This document shows, in pieces, positions 1-8,131 of a DNA stretch of 64,000 nucleotides. Position numbers and translations under genes: made by a program. Location: the NCBI GenBank assembly GCA_051252005.1, contig JBPOEZ010000002.1, positions 186,001 through 250,000 of the forward strand. The letters are read 5' to 3'. Below the pieces are notes generated by a model. The model did no database searches. It was given only the letters and a program-made list of their open reading frames with translations, and was not told the DNA's origin. The stretch is from JACOMS01 sp051252005 (GTDB taxonomy: Bacteria > Pseudomonadota > Alphaproteobacteria > Caulobacterales > Maricaulaceae). Numbering within the stretch: the first letter of the stretch is position 1; each line of letters starts with the position of its first letter.

Positions 1-491
1 CTGGCGTAACGCGTATCGCCTGTCGTGAGTTGATACAGACCATACATTAAATTGAGATGGCCTTTATACATTATGTTTTGAGACGAAATAGGATCAGGGC
101 CGAATCCACGGCCTGTAAAGTCCCCCCAGACACGCCGAGATTTCATCTTCCAGATCATCGTGTCAAAAAGTAATCGGTATTCGTCCTGATTATCCGGATC
201 GATAATCATGGCCGAAGGAAGACCGTAGGAGGAAAAGGCGAGTGTGTATTTCCAGAAATCCTGCATTTCTGTATTCCAGCCAGTGAAATCATCACCGGTG
301 TTTGCCATGCGGTCATACATTTTCCGCACGTGGATCATTTGGCCAATTTCGTCTTTTTGCAGGATTCGCGTCTTCGAGTTTTCAAAGTAATTTTTCGCGT
401 CGGGCATTCCGTGCGGAAGAAACGCATATAGGATATAAGCGACGGCGCCCAATACGCAGACAGCCACAATTCGTCCAAAAGTTCGCCGCAT
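1..491 (-). CDS. Linalool dehydratase/isomerase-like domain protein, C-terminus beyond left edge
   Basis: The frame is open from an ATG at 491-489 to the left edge, giving about 163 codons. The first 30 residues hold one hydrophobic segment (VAVCVLGAVAYILYAFL), so the protein is probably membrane-anchored. Near the edge it reads DPISSQNIMYKGHLNLM followed by GLYQLTTGDTRY. I match this from memory to the LinD/LDI domain, an all-helical barrel that isomerises linalool/geraniol and hydrates or dehydrates myrcene. The Met and His of NIMYKGH have the spacing of an active-site Met/His pair described for LinD. The family call rests on this one block, and the substrate is unknown. It is co-directional with rbfA, about 160 bases downstream of it. 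The C-terminal domain cannot be judged. Confidence 0.5.
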   Translation of the reverse strand, partial: MRRTFGRIVAVCVLGAVAYILYAFLPHGMPDAKNYFENSKTRILQKDEIGQMIHVRKMYDRMANTGDDFTGWNTEMQDFWKYTLAFSSYGLPSAMIIDPDNQDEYRLLFDTMIWKMKSRRVWGDFTGRGFGPDPISSQNIMYKGHLNLMYGLYQLTTGDTRYA

Positions 492-638
492 GTCCTATCC
501 CAAAACCGCCAATATCATTCTCAATACCATTCCATTGAATTCAGTAAGTATCAAGGACGTTCATGAGTACAGGGTAGCCGTTGAGGCGCTTCTAAAGTGT
601 GCGGTAGCTAAAACAGACGATGCATCAAACACTTTGAT

Positions 639-660
639 CCGATTAACTTATACTAATCGG
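639..660. repeat. Perfect 7-bp inverted repeat over the rbfA stop codon
   Basis: CCGATTA and TAATCGG flank an 8-base spacer, and the rbfA stop (653-655) lies across the spacer and right arm. No T-run follows on either strand, so it is not a convincing intrinsic terminator. It may be a weak 3' hairpin of the rbfA transcript. Confidence 0.3.
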
Positions 661-1036
661 CTTTCAAATCCCGCTTAACTTCTGGACGGGAGAGAAGCTC
701 TTGCATATCTTTGGCGGTTTCAAAGGTTGTATCGAGCATAAATCTAAGCGCGGGCGTGGATTTCATTTCCATTTCTTTGCCAAGCCTCCCGCGCAGGAAG
801 CTTTTCGCGCGGTTCAGCGCAGCGATGACCCTCTCCGCGTCGCCGCCGCCCAGAGGCGCTGCAAAGACGATTGCATGTTTTAGATCAGGAGAAGACCGTA
901 CTTCCGAGACGGTCACAGACACGCCTTGAAGATCAGGGTCGCGCAAATGTTCGCGGGCAATAATTTCGGCCAAGGCCCGGCGGATCAGTTCTCCCGCTTT
1001 AAGTTGGCGCTGTGAAGGTGGTTTGTTTTTAGACAT
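653..1036 (-). CDS. rbfA: Ribosome-binding factor A
   Basis: This 127-residue protein has the single KH-like RbfA domain. An N-terminal basic segment (SQRQLKAGELIRRALAEII) is followed by LQGVSVTVSEVRSSPDLKHA and the C-terminal RFMLDTTFETAKDMQELL. RbfA binds the 30S subunit and helps mature the 5' end of 16S rRNA, and it is needed for growth in the cold. Length and start fit the family. In most proteobacteria it lies in nusA-infB-rbfA-truB. Here the upstream neighbour is a TetR gene and the downstream one a LinD-like gene, so it has left that operon or the operon is broken. Confidence 0.93.
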   Translation of the reverse strand: MSKNKPPSQRQLKAGELIRRALAEIIAREHLRDPDLQGVSVTVSEVRSSPDLKHAIVFAAPLGGGDAERVIAALNRAKSFLRGRLGKEMEMKSTPALRFMLDTTFETAKDMQELLSRPEVKRDLKAD

Positions 1037-1079
1037 AGCGGGGCGTTTAGACTATTTATGTTACAGAGGGAACGGTTAT

Positions 1080-1721
1080 TTACGCCGACTGCCCTTCGAG
1101 GAACTCCTGCAAGAGCGTCGCGTAACCATTGCCGTCGGCCCAATACGGCGTGATCTGAATGAGTGACATAAACACGCCCTGATCGATCAAGGATTTAGGC
1201 GGGGCGGTGCCAAAGCGCAGATCATGATACTGCAGCCAGAATGTGAAGTGCTGTGTCATCCGGCCTGCGAGTGCAGCTTTTTCACCCTCTTCAAACGTCA
1301 GTCCGCCGTCTTCCGTTAAATCTGACAAAAGAGAATAGATTGTCTGTTCTTTGAGCGCGAGGATGCGAGAGAAGCGGCTTCTGAGTGCAGGAATTCGGGT
1401 CAGAAGCTCCGACATATTGCGGTAGAAAAACCGGAAATCATAAATCTCTTCAAAGATGATATAGAGATAAACCCAGTTATCCGACAGGTTGAGCCGTTCT
1501 TGCACCGGAGCCGAGAGGATAAGTCTGATCTCTTCTTCGAAGTCGTCGAAAAGCGACAGAATGATCTGATCTTTACCCTTATAATGATAATAGAGATTAC
1601 CGGGGCTGATCTCCATGACCGACGCAATATCAACGGCGCTAATCTGGCTTTCGCCTTCATTATTGAAAAGGCCCAGTGCCGTGCTCAGGATTTTTGTTTT
1701 TGTTTTTGACCGCTCTGTCAC
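1080..1721 (-). CDS. TetR/AcrR-family transcriptional regulator
   Basis: 213 residues with a GTG start. Residues about 8-55 form the TetR DNA-binding domain (KILSTALGLFNNEGESQISA then MEISPGNLYYHYKGKDQII). The long helical C-terminus is a ligand or dimerisation domain rich in aromatic residues (YLYIIFEEIYDFRFFYRNM). The gene begins 16 bases after the stop of the upstream phasin-like gene on the same strand, so they are likely cotranscribed. An autoregulated phasin or carbon-storage regulator is a reasonable guess from position only; the ligand is unknown. Confidence 0.85.
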   Translation of the reverse strand: MTERSKTKTKILSTALGLFNNEGESQISAVDIASVMEISPGNLYYHYKGKDQIILSLFDDFEEEIRLILSAPVQERLNLSDNWVYLYIIFEEIYDFRFFYRNMSELLTRIPALRSRFSRILALKEQTIYSLLSDLTEDGGLTFEEGEKAALAGRMTQHFTFWLQYHDLRFGTAPPKSLIDQGVFMSLIQITPYWADGNGYATLLQEFLEGQSA

Positions 1722-1737
1722 GCGCCGTTCCGCCGCT

Positions 1738-2190
1738 CTACTTCGCCGTCTTCTTAGGTGCCGGTTTTTTCGGGGCGGCTTTTTTGGGTTCCAGCAAAGC
1801 TAAAACACGGTCGAGCTTTGCCTCCATTGCAGACAGCCGCGCATCCATATCGCTAATATCATCCGCAACATCTTCGCCGCGTATAAGGCGTGAACGCATT
1901 TTAGCGATCCGTTCGTCAAGATGAAGGTCTGGTAGGTGCAGCTCCGGCATGGCAAATTCTGGAACATTGCTTTTTTTCATAAGATCTTTGCGTTTCGAAT
2001 CCACCGCCATTTCGATGAATTCGCCCTTTTCGACCAAATCATCAAAAACTTGACTCGTCTGCCCAGAAATATCCTTGATAGCTTCCTGAGCTTCGGTGAA
2101 AGCTCGGCCATAAGCACCAACTCCGGCTAGCCAAATACGGCGGGCGGTTTCAGTGCTCTTGCGTTTGTCCTTGGATTTCTTCTCGCTCAT
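1738..2190 (-). CDS. Phasin-like granule-associated protein
   Basis: 150 residues starting at the ATG at 2190, preceded by AAAGGGGAGAG. A longer frame exists but lacks this ribosome binding site. RIWLAGVGAYGRAFTEAQEA and DDLVEKGEFIEM match the PhaF/PhaI-type poly(hydroxyalkanoate) granule-associated family, which coats storage granules. A coiled-coil stretch (DMDARLSAMEAKLDRVLALL) leads to a Lys/Pro/Ala-rich tail (KKAAPKKPAPKKTAK), which in PhaF relatives contacts nucleic acid. It lies upstream of the TetR gene and beside a second phasin-like gene. No PHA synthase is in the window, so a granule role is inferred. Confidence 0.75.
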   Translation of the reverse strand: MSEKKSKDKRKSTETARRIWLAGVGAYGRAFTEAQEAIKDISGQTSQVFDDLVEKGEFIEMAVDSKRKDLMKKSNVPEFAMPELHLPDLHLDERIAKMRSRLIRGEDVADDISDMDARLSAMEAKLDRVLALLEPKKAAPKKPAPKKTAK

Positions 2191-2299
2191 ATCTCTCCCC
2201 TTTATATTTTGGCATATGATGCCTTGGCAATAAGCCTCTGTACAGAGGCAAATGAATAGCACGGCCTATAATTAAAGGCACCAAGCGCCGTTAATACAA

Positions 2300-2331
2300 A
2301 CAAAAACGGCGCGCCCCGTTAAGGACGCGCC
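2300..2331 (-). terminator. Intrinsic terminator after the second phasin-like gene
   Basis: Read on the minus strand, GGCGCGTCC and GGGGCGCGCC pair as a 9-bp stem (one G-T) around a 5-6 base loop, followed by GTTTTTG. It lies about 30 bases past the stop of the gene at 2359-2880 and separates it from the next phasin-TetR unit. Confidence 0.75.
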
Positions 2332-2358
2332 ATCTTTTAAAGATTAGTTCGGTTGAAA

Positions 2359-2880
2359 CTAAGCCGCTTTTTCAGCGATGTCTTCAACTTTATCAGCAAC
2401 TTTTTCAGCAGCCTGCTTAGCAGAAGCGACAGCTTTTTCAGCTTTTGCTTTTACAGCCGGAGCCGCTTTTTTGCCAACAGCAACGATTTTCTTGTTCAAA
2501 GCGGAGATTTCAGCTTCAAGCTCTTCAACGCGGTCGTTTGCAGAAGCAGGAAGAATAGACTTCACTTTTTTCACGTTTTCTTCGTAAGTCTTAGTGACTT
2601 TAGACTGTGTGTCTTTGAACATTTCGTTGGCTTGCGCTTCGATTTCTTCGCCTTTTTCAACGAATGTATCGAAAAGGCCGTCAGTAGCTTCGCGAGCTTG
2701 TGCGAAACGGGCTTGAGCCTGCTCATAAGCTGCGCCGTACATGCCAACATAAGCAAGAACGCCTTTGCGAAGAAGTGATGTTGCTTTTACTGTGTTTGTT
2801 TCAGTTTTAGCGACGACTTTTTTCGTTGCTTTAGTCGCTTTAGCTTTAGTGGCTTTTACTTTAGTTTTTGCAGTTGCCAT
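2359..2880 (-). CDS. Phasin-like protein with Lys/Ala-rich ends
   Basis: 173 residues from the ATG at 2880, preceded by GAAAGGATC. The frame is open further upstream but that part is A+T-rich intergenic sequence. The N-terminal 25 residues are Lys/Ala/Thr-rich (KVKATKAKATKATKK). The core LLRKGVLAYVGMYGAAYEQA and LFDTFVEKGEEIEAQA parallels the neighbouring phasin-like protein. A leucine-type coiled coil (DRVEELEAEISALNKKI) is followed by a long helical Lys/Ala tail typical of phasins and H1-like proteins. Probable role: amphipathic coat of storage granules, perhaps with a DNA-binding tail. It has its own terminator. Confidence 0.75.
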   Translation of the reverse strand: MATAKTKVKATKAKATKATKKVVAKTETNTVKATSLLRKGVLAYVGMYGAAYEQAQARFAQAREATDGLFDTFVEKGEEIEAQANEMFKDTQSKVTKTYEENVKKVKSILPASANDRVEELEAEISALNKKIVAVGKKAAPAVKAKAEKAVASAKQAAEKVADKVEDIAEKAA

Positions 2881-2988
2881 GTGGATGATCCTTTCAAGAG
2901 TTAGTCCGTAAGCGGGTCTGTATTCGTTGATCCGATATTTAGTGATAAGAATTAGAAAGCGCGTCCTAATCGAAAAAAAATGCCCATA

Positions 2989-3016
2989 TTGCTTATTTCC
3001 CAACATAGAGTATAAC
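2989..3016 (+). promoter_or_regulatory. Candidate sigma-70-type promoter of the lipoprotein gene
   Basis: TTGCTT and TATAAC are separated by 16 bases and end 27 bases before the ATG at 3044. The fit to consensus is fair; no other -10/-35 pair stands out here. Confidence 0.4.
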
Positions 3017-3043
3017 GTTGTTAAATAGAAAAAAGGGAAAAGC

Positions 3044-3466
3044 ATGAGAACTCACACTTTAACACTAGGCCTAACAGCGGCAGCATCGCTCTTAATGTTG
3101 ACGGCCTGCGCAACAGCGCCAACCTCCACGTCAACTGCAGACGTCAAAAAGCCTACAGCCGTCGACGTGATGAAGTCAGGCGGTACATATGAGTACACGA
3201 AACCCACGGGTCCGATTTACGCGAACTCATCGTCTGAACTCGCAGAAAAATTTGTCGGACGGCACGTTGATGAACTCCCAGAGACTGAAACGTCAACGAA
3301 ATCAGTCCAGAACAGAAATGAAGTCGTCTGTAAAGAAGTAAGCAGAACAAGCTCCCGTCTTCGTTCGAAAAAAATCTGCGCGCCGCGCAAAGAATGGGAC
3401 CTTTATAAATCTTCTGCGCAAAACTTGACGCGCAGCATGCAAATCACGCGGCGAGAAGGCGATTAA
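3044..3466 (+). CDS. Small lipoprotein of unknown function
   Basis: 140 residues after AAAAGGGAAAAGC. The signal peptide ends in a lipobox with Cys22 (LMLTAC), so the protein is likely outer-membrane- or periplasm-anchored. The C-terminal half has two Cys in VCKEVSRTSSRL...KKICAPRKEW. This resembles a short motif (C..., R.TGSR, ..C....EW) that recurs in small secreted alphaproteobacterial proteins of unknown role and may form a disulfide. It is a monocistronic unit with its own promoter and terminator. Confidence 0.75.
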   Translation: MRTHTLTLGLTAAASLLMLTACATAPTSTSTADVKKPTAVDVMKSGGTYEYTKPTGPIYANSSSELAEKFVGRHVDELPETETSTKSVQNRNEVVCKEVSRTSSRLRSKKICAPRKEWDLYKSSAQNLTRSMQITRREGD

Positions 3467-3523
3467 ATCTCCTTGCAGCCTCTGAGCTTTATTGCCTTAG
3501 TCGCTCCGCATCTGTACTTTCAT

Positions 3524-3556
3524 AGCCCAGCTTAAATGCTGGGCTTTCTAGTTTTA
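3524..3556 (+). terminator. Intrinsic terminator after the lipoprotein gene
   Basis: AGCCCAGC and GCTGGGCT form a perfect 8-bp stem with a 6-base loop (TTAAAT), followed by TTCTAGTTTT. It sits between the lipoprotein stop and folD. Confidence 0.8.
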
Positions 3557-3580
3557 AAGCTCCACCTTTAAAGGCCTATC

Positions 3581-4480
3581 ATGACTGCACAAAAAATTGA
3601 CGGAAAAGCCTTTGCCGCTGATCTTCGCGGGAGAATTGCCGAAGCCGTAACTAGCCTTAAGGCGGCCCACGATTACCAACCGACCCTAGCCGTTGTACTT
3701 GTCGGCGACGATCCGGCCAGCCATGTTTATGTGCGCAATAAGATAAAGTTCACGACAGAGACAGGCATGCGCTCAGTCGAGCACCGCTGCGACGCGAACA
3801 TTAAAGAAGCGGACCTTATAGCTCTCGTTCAAACCCTAAACGCTGATCAGACAGTGGACGGGATTTTAGTACAGCTCCCTTTGCCAAAACATTTAGACGC
3901 CGATAAAGTCATTGCGCAAATCAATCCAGACAAAGACGTAGACGGCCTAACCGAAGTCTCCGCCGGAAGACTATCACTTGGCAAACCGGGCCTTCGCCCC
4001 TGTACGCCAACGGGCTGCGTTATGCTCGCCAAAGACCAACTCGGCGATTTATCTGGCAAGCACTGCGTCATTATCGGGCGCTCTATTTTGGTCGGCAAAC
4101 CTGCCGCTATGCTGTTCTTGGAGCAAAACTGCACGGTCACAATCGCCCACTCACGCACCAAAGACATTGAAGCCATGTGCCGCGAAGCCGACGTTCTTGT
4201 CGCCGCGGTTGGCCGCCCTGAAATGGTCAAAGCCAGCTGGGTCAAGCCCGGAGCCTGCGTCATTGATGTCGGGATCAACCGCGTGCCGAACCCCAAAAAA
4301 CCGGGCAAATCAAAACTCGTTGGCGATGTTGACTACCGCCCCGTCACAAATGTTGCCGGATCAGCCACGCCCGTCCCAGGCGGCGTAGGCCCCATGACCA
4401 TTGCCTGCCTGCTTCGCAACACCGTTCTTGCCGCTTGTCAACGCAAAGGATGGGACGCGCCGGACGTGATTGCGTTTTAA
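3581..4480 (+). CDS. folD: Bifunctional methylenetetrahydrofolate dehydrogenase/cyclohydrolase
   Basis: 299 residues. FolD oxidises 5,10-methylene-THF with NADP and hydrolyses the methenyl form to 10-formyl-THF in the cytosol. The catalytic residues fall at the E. coli positions: Tyr50 and Lys54 in HVYVRNKIK, and Asp121 in DKDVDG. Other signatures are GILVQLPLP, the nucleotide-binding GRSILVGKPAAM and TPVPGGVGPMT near the C-terminus. Full length, with nothing missing. Its last bases overlap the convergent thpR by 4 bases. Confidence 0.97.
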   Translation: MTAQKIDGKAFAADLRGRIAEAVTSLKAAHDYQPTLAVVLVGDDPASHVYVRNKIKFTTETGMRSVEHRCDANIKEADLIALVQTLNADQTVDGILVQLPLPKHLDADKVIAQINPDKDVDGLTEVSAGRLSLGKPGLRPCTPTGCVMLAKDQLGDLSGKHCVIIGRSILVGKPAAMLFLEQNCTVTIAHSRTKDIEAMCREADVLVAAVGRPEMVKASWVKPGACVIDVGINRVPNPKKPGKSKLVGDVDYRPVTNVAGSATPVPGGVGPMTIACLLRNTVLAACQRKGWDAPDVIAF

Positions 4481-5022
4481 ACTAACCCCTTAAGAGGGTA
4501 AGCCACTTCCTGAGTGTATGTATTCGGCCCGCCTACCGGCTCATGCGTTGAGTAAAGATTGAAGCTCTCAACCCTAAACGGGCCCGCCTCGTAATGTGCG
4601 AGACGGGCTTCAAATGCCGCAACCACGTCCGTACAGGGGCTCCGCCTCAAATAAGCAAGCGTCACATGGGGCATGAAGGGCGTTGCCTCCATCTCTATTT
4701 TAGCAAACTTCGCGCAGCGGCGGCAATGCATATAAAGCCGCGTGAGAGCATCCGAAGGCACGGCGCCAACCCATATGGCGCGCGGCTCATCACCGCCAAA
4801 ATGCCCCGCCCCAGCAAGCGAGATCTCAAACGCGCTCATATCTATAGCGGACAAGTCGGCCCTCAACCTTTCAAATTGCGAAGCGCTCACCTCGCCAAAA
4901 TAGCCCAAAGTAATATGTAGCTTCTCGGGCGTATGCCATTCCGCCCCGTCTACGCCCGTTTGCAAACGGACTAAATCGCGGATGGTGTCTGGGTCAGGTC
5001 TTATGGCGGCAAAAAGCTTCAT
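4477..5022 (-). CDS. thpR: RNA 2',3'-cyclic phosphodiesterase (LigT/2H family)
   Basis: 181 residues with the two HxTx motifs that define the 2H phosphoesterase fold: HITL at 36-39 and HVTL at 119-122. Family members open RNA 2',3'-cyclic phosphates and can ligate tRNA halves in vitro. FAAIRPD at the N-terminus and HTPEKLHITLGYFGEV are standard. The gene runs toward folD and overlaps its end by 4 bases. The ribosome binding site is weak, but no better start exists. Confidence 0.9.
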   Translation of the reverse strand: MKLFAAIRPDPDTIRDLVRLQTGVDGAEWHTPEKLHITLGYFGEVSASQFERLRADLSAIDMSAFEISLAGAGHFGGDEPRAIWVGAVPSDALTRLYMHCRRCAKFAKIEMEATPFMPHVTLAYLRRSPCTDVVAAFEARLAHYEAGPFRVESFNLYSTHEPVGGPNTYTQEVAYPLKGLV

Positions 5023-5117
5023 AGACGGATTTCATACGGAATCGCCCAAATAATGTAAATCTCATTTGAAGCCCGCATAAGTCCTCCCTATATAAGGTCT
5101 GTATATTGGAGGGCTCT

Positions 5118-6278
5118 ATGGGCAAAGAACTGAATAATTGGGAAGATGGCAAATGGATCGGGCAAACGCTCGAAGTTGAAAACGGCGTTTGCGCTGTACC
5201 CGGAACCCCGTCCAAAGATCTTGAATATAATGACGAAGTTAAAGCCGCGACTGATCATCTTTATGAACAGGTCTCTGACTTTATCCCTGAGTTTGAATGG
5301 CCCGCCTACGCGCCTTTGGTTCACGCCATCAACACGCTCAAAAAAGAAAAGAACGCCGTCATCCTCGCGCATAACTATATGACGCCGGATATTTTCAATC
5401 TTGTCGGTGATTACAGAGGCGATAGCCTTGGCCTTGCCATTGAAGCCACCAAAACTGACGCCGATATCATCGTCCAAGGCGGAGTGCATTTCATGGCGGA
5501 AACGTCAAAAATTCTCTGCCCCGATAAAAAAGTCTTCATCCCGTCCATGCGCGCGGGCTGTTCCCTCGCCTCTTCGATCACAGGCGAAGATGTGAAACTG
5601 ATCAAGCAAAAATATCCCGGCATTCCGATTGTCACCTATGTCAACACATCCGCCGACGTCAAAGCCGAAAGCGACATTTGCTGCACGTCGTCTAATGCTG
5701 TTGCGATTGTTGAGCACATCACAAAAGAGCGCGGCGTCAATAAAGTCATCATGCTGCCGGATGAGTTCCTTGCGAAAAACGTGGCGCGCCAGACAGATGT
5801 TGAAGTCATTGCTTGGCATGGCCGCTGCGAAGTTCACGCACGGTTCTCTGCGCAAGACGTGCGCGATATGCGCGAAGCCAATCCCGGCGTCGTCGTCCTC
5901 GCCCACCCTGAATGCCCGCCTGACGTGGTTGAAGAATCCGATTTTACAGGCTCCACCAAAGCCATGAGCGATTTCGTTAGCAATAATGATTACGGCAAAG
6001 TGATCCTGCTCACCGAGTGTTCCATGTCAGACAATGTAGCGATCATGAACCCAGACGTGGATTTCGTGCGTCCGTGCAACCTCTGCCCGCACATGAAACG
6101 GATCACGCTTGAGAACATCTATGAGTGCCTAAAATTTGAAACCAACGAAGTCACCGTCCCAGAAGAGATGCGTGAGCGCGCCTACAAAGCCGTCATGGAT
6201 ATGATCGCCGTCAAGTTCGACCCGATCAAAGGGCACTTCAATCCCGAAGCGCCCGATGTTCACGTGAAGGTAATTTAG
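5118..6278 (+). CDS. nadA: Quinolinate synthase A
   Basis: 386 residues from ATG 5118, which has GGAGGG four bases upstream; a TTG at 5106 would lie before that site and is less likely. NadA condenses iminoaspartate with dihydroxyacetone phosphate to quinolinate using a [4Fe-4S] cluster, in NAD synthesis. The three cluster cysteines are visible in MRAGCSLASS, in SDICCTSSNA or GRCEVH, and in the C-terminal CNLCPHMKRI. AHNYMTPDIFNLVGD and QGGVHFMAETSKIL are also diagnostic. nadB and nadC are not in the window. Convergent with grpE, 4-base overlap. Confidence 0.96.
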   Translation: MGKELNNWEDGKWIGQTLEVENGVCAVPGTPSKDLEYNDEVKAATDHLYEQVSDFIPEFEWPAYAPLVHAINTLKKEKNAVILAHNYMTPDIFNLVGDYRGDSLGLAIEATKTDADIIVQGGVHFMAETSKILCPDKKVFIPSMRAGCSLASSITGEDVKLIKQKYPGIPIVTYVNTSADVKAESDICCTSSNAVAIVEHITKERGVNKVIMLPDEFLAKNVARQTDVEVIAWHGRCEVHARFSAQDVRDMREANPGVVVLAHPECPPDVVEESDFTGSTKAMSDFVSNNDYGKVILLTECSMSDNVAIMNPDVDFVRPCNLCPHMKRITLENIYECLKFETNEVTVPEEMRERAYKAVMDMIAVKFDPIKGHFNPEAPDVHVKVI

Positions 6279-6910
6279 CCCCCAGCAGGTCCAGTAGACA
6301 CGGCGACCATAGCTGCGCGCAATGTGCGTTCGCCGATGGTGAAGCCAGTTTGCATGACTTCGGCGACGTAGCCTTTTTCCTCGTCTGACGGGATTTGCGC
6401 AACGGCTTGGTGAAAGTTGGGGTTAAACTTCGTGCCTTTGCCCGGGACGGCTTTAATGCCGTGACGCGCAAGAACGGCCATCAAATCTTTTTCAGTTAAT
6501 TCGATTCCGTCCAAAAGGTTTTTGGCGTTTTCGCCCATATCTTCTTTGGCCTTCCCGTCGAGGGTGAGCAGTGCACGGGCCATATTATCGTGAACAGCCA
6601 GAATATCAGCAGCAAATCTCTCAATCCCGTAAAGCTTCGCGTTGGCCACTTCGCGTTCGGCGCGGCGCTTGACGTTTTCAGTCTCTGCCATAGCGCGCAA
6701 AGCTTGGTCTTTGGTATTGGCCAGCTCGGTTTGCAAAGCTTCAATCGCTTGCTGTGGCGTTGGGCCTTCTTCTTCGGCAGGCATTTCGGCGCGTTCTTCA
6801 ACGCCCTCTAAAGCCTTGTTAATTTCAGCTTGCAACGCATCGAGCTCTTCATTGCTCGGCATTGTGGCGTCTGCTTCGTTTGTTTGCGGGTCTTTAGGGT
6901 CTCCTGACAT
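6275..6910 (-). CDS. grpE: GrpE nucleotide exchange factor
   Basis: 211 residues from ATG 6910 (AGGAGCTGACC upstream); a longer frame reaches back into hrcA but lacks this site. GrpE dimers release ADP from DnaK. The acidic N-terminus leads into the long dimerising coiled coil (about 60-115), then the conserved FAADILAVHDNMARAL and the beta domain GTKFNPNFHQAVAQI. It starts 13 bases after the hrcA stop, so hrcA-grpE is an operon. dnaK/dnaJ are not adjacent. Confidence 0.97.
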   Translation of the reverse strand: MSGDPKDPQTNEADATMPSNEELDALQAEINKALEGVEERAEMPAEEEGPTPQQAIEALQTELANTKDQALRAMAETENVKRRAEREVANAKLYGIERFAADILAVHDNMARALLTLDGKAKEDMGENAKNLLDGIELTEKDLMAVLARHGIKAVPGKGTKFNPNFHQAVAQIPSDEEKGYVAEVMQTGFTIGERTLRAAMVAVSTGPAGG

Positions 6911-6923
6911 GGTCAGCTCCTGT

Positions 6924-8018
6924 CTATATCTTAAAATGTCCGCCGAGCATACGCCCGACAAGGTGTGCGGTGTAATCCACCATGGGAATGATGCGGGCGT
7001 AGTTTAGCCGCGTCGGGCCAATGACGCCCACAGCGCCGATAATATTTCTTTCGCTGTCGCGGTAAGGCGCAACAACTACGCTCGAACCGGAAAGCGAGAA
7101 AAGCGGGTTTTCAGTGCCGATAAAAATCTTCACGCCGTCCGCTTCTTCGGCCTGGTCAAGCAACGCGATTAAGTCTTCTTTACGTTCCATATCTTCGAAC
7201 AAAAGCCGGATACGTTCAAGGTCAGCTTGCGCTTCAAGGTTTTCAAGTAGCTGCGCACGTCCGCGTACAATTAATGACCGTTCTTGCGCGTCTTCAACTG
7301 TGCCTGACCACTCGGCCAGACCGCGTTCAATCAATCCGGCCGCAGCGAGATCTATTTCTGCTTGCCCTGTGGCAATTTCGGCCAAAATATCAATACGGGC
7401 CTCATCGAGCCTTCGCCCTTTCAGGCGCGCCGAAAGAAAATGCCCTGCGCGTTCAAGCGAGGCAAAAGGCAAGCCTTTAGGTCTCGGCATAAGCCGATTT
7501 TCAACATGGCCATCAGCATAAACAATAACGACCAAAGCTTGGTCAGTATCGAGGTTGACGAATTCCACATGTTTGACGGCTCCGGCAGATTTCGCGGGTT
7601 TTGTCGGCGTAAGCACAAGCCCTGCTCCTCCTGCCAGACCTGCAAGCAGGCTTGAAGCTTTTTCGAGCATGAAAGCGGGCTCTTCGCCTTGCATGGCAAA
7701 TTGCGCTTCGAGCTGGCGGCGCTCTTTTTTCGAAAGGTCGCCCGTTCCCAAAAGGCCATCAACAAAGAGGCGCAGACCTTGTTGTGTTGGAATGCGGCCA
7801 GCACTCGCATGCGCCGAGCTTAAAAGGCCGTAACGCGCGAGGTCAGCCATTGTATTTCGGATCGTAGCAGGAGAGACGCGGCGCTCTCCGGTCATCGCCA
7901 AGGTGCGGGAGCCAACAGGCTGTCCGCTCTCCAGATAGGCGTCCACAATATCCCGAAACACGTCACGAGCGCGTGTGTCGAGGTCTGAGAGATTAAATTG
8001 TGGCGTAATGACACTCAT
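6924..8018 (-). CDS. hrcA: Heat-inducible transcription repressor HrcA
   Basis: 364 residues. HrcA represses chaperone operons through CIRCE inverted repeats and depends on GroEL for activity. The N-terminal winged helix covers about residues 12-80 (QPVGSRTLA, SPATIRNTMADLARYGLL, AGRIPTQQGLRLFVD), followed by the GAF-like sensor domain and the C-terminal GAVGVIGPTRLNYARIIPMV. It is divergent from rph across 113 bases, the usual alphaproteobacterial arrangement. I see no CIRCE element in front of it or grpE, so its targets (groESL) must be elsewhere. Confidence 0.96.
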   Translation of the reverse strand: MSVITPQFNLSDLDTRARDVFRDIVDAYLESGQPVGSRTLAMTGERRVSPATIRNTMADLARYGLLSSAHASAGRIPTQQGLRLFVDGLLGTGDLSKKERRQLEAQFAMQGEEPAFMLEKASSLLAGLAGGAGLVLTPTKPAKSAGAVKHVEFVNLDTDQALVVIVYADGHVENRLMPRPKGLPFASLERAGHFLSARLKGRRLDEARIDILAEIATGQAEIDLAAAGLIERGLAEWSGTVEDAQERSLIVRGRAQLLENLEAQADLERIRLLFEDMERKEDLIALLDQAEEADGVKIFIGTENPLFSLSGSSVVVAPYRDSERNIIGAVGVIGPTRLNYARIIPMVDYTAHLVGRMLGGHFKI

Positions 8019-8131
8019 GCGGCGTATGTGGGCAATCAGGGAGGCGGATTCAAGACTTAAATCATGCTTTTTGACTGGCCCCTCACGCAGGGTTGCGATA
8101 AGTCAGCACCAAATAACAGAAAGTCAAAATT

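Noticed and set aside
302..678. Two plus-strand ORFs (78 and 62 codons) over the left-edge region
   Set aside because: They lie antisense to the LinD-like frame and the rbfA stop, have no ribosome binding site and no recognisable product.
8019..8131. RpoH-type heat-shock promoter or CIRCE element at the rph-hrcA intergenic region
   Set aside because: CTTGAA with a possible CCCACAT -10 lies too close to the hrcA ATG, and no TTAGCACTC inverted repeat is present.
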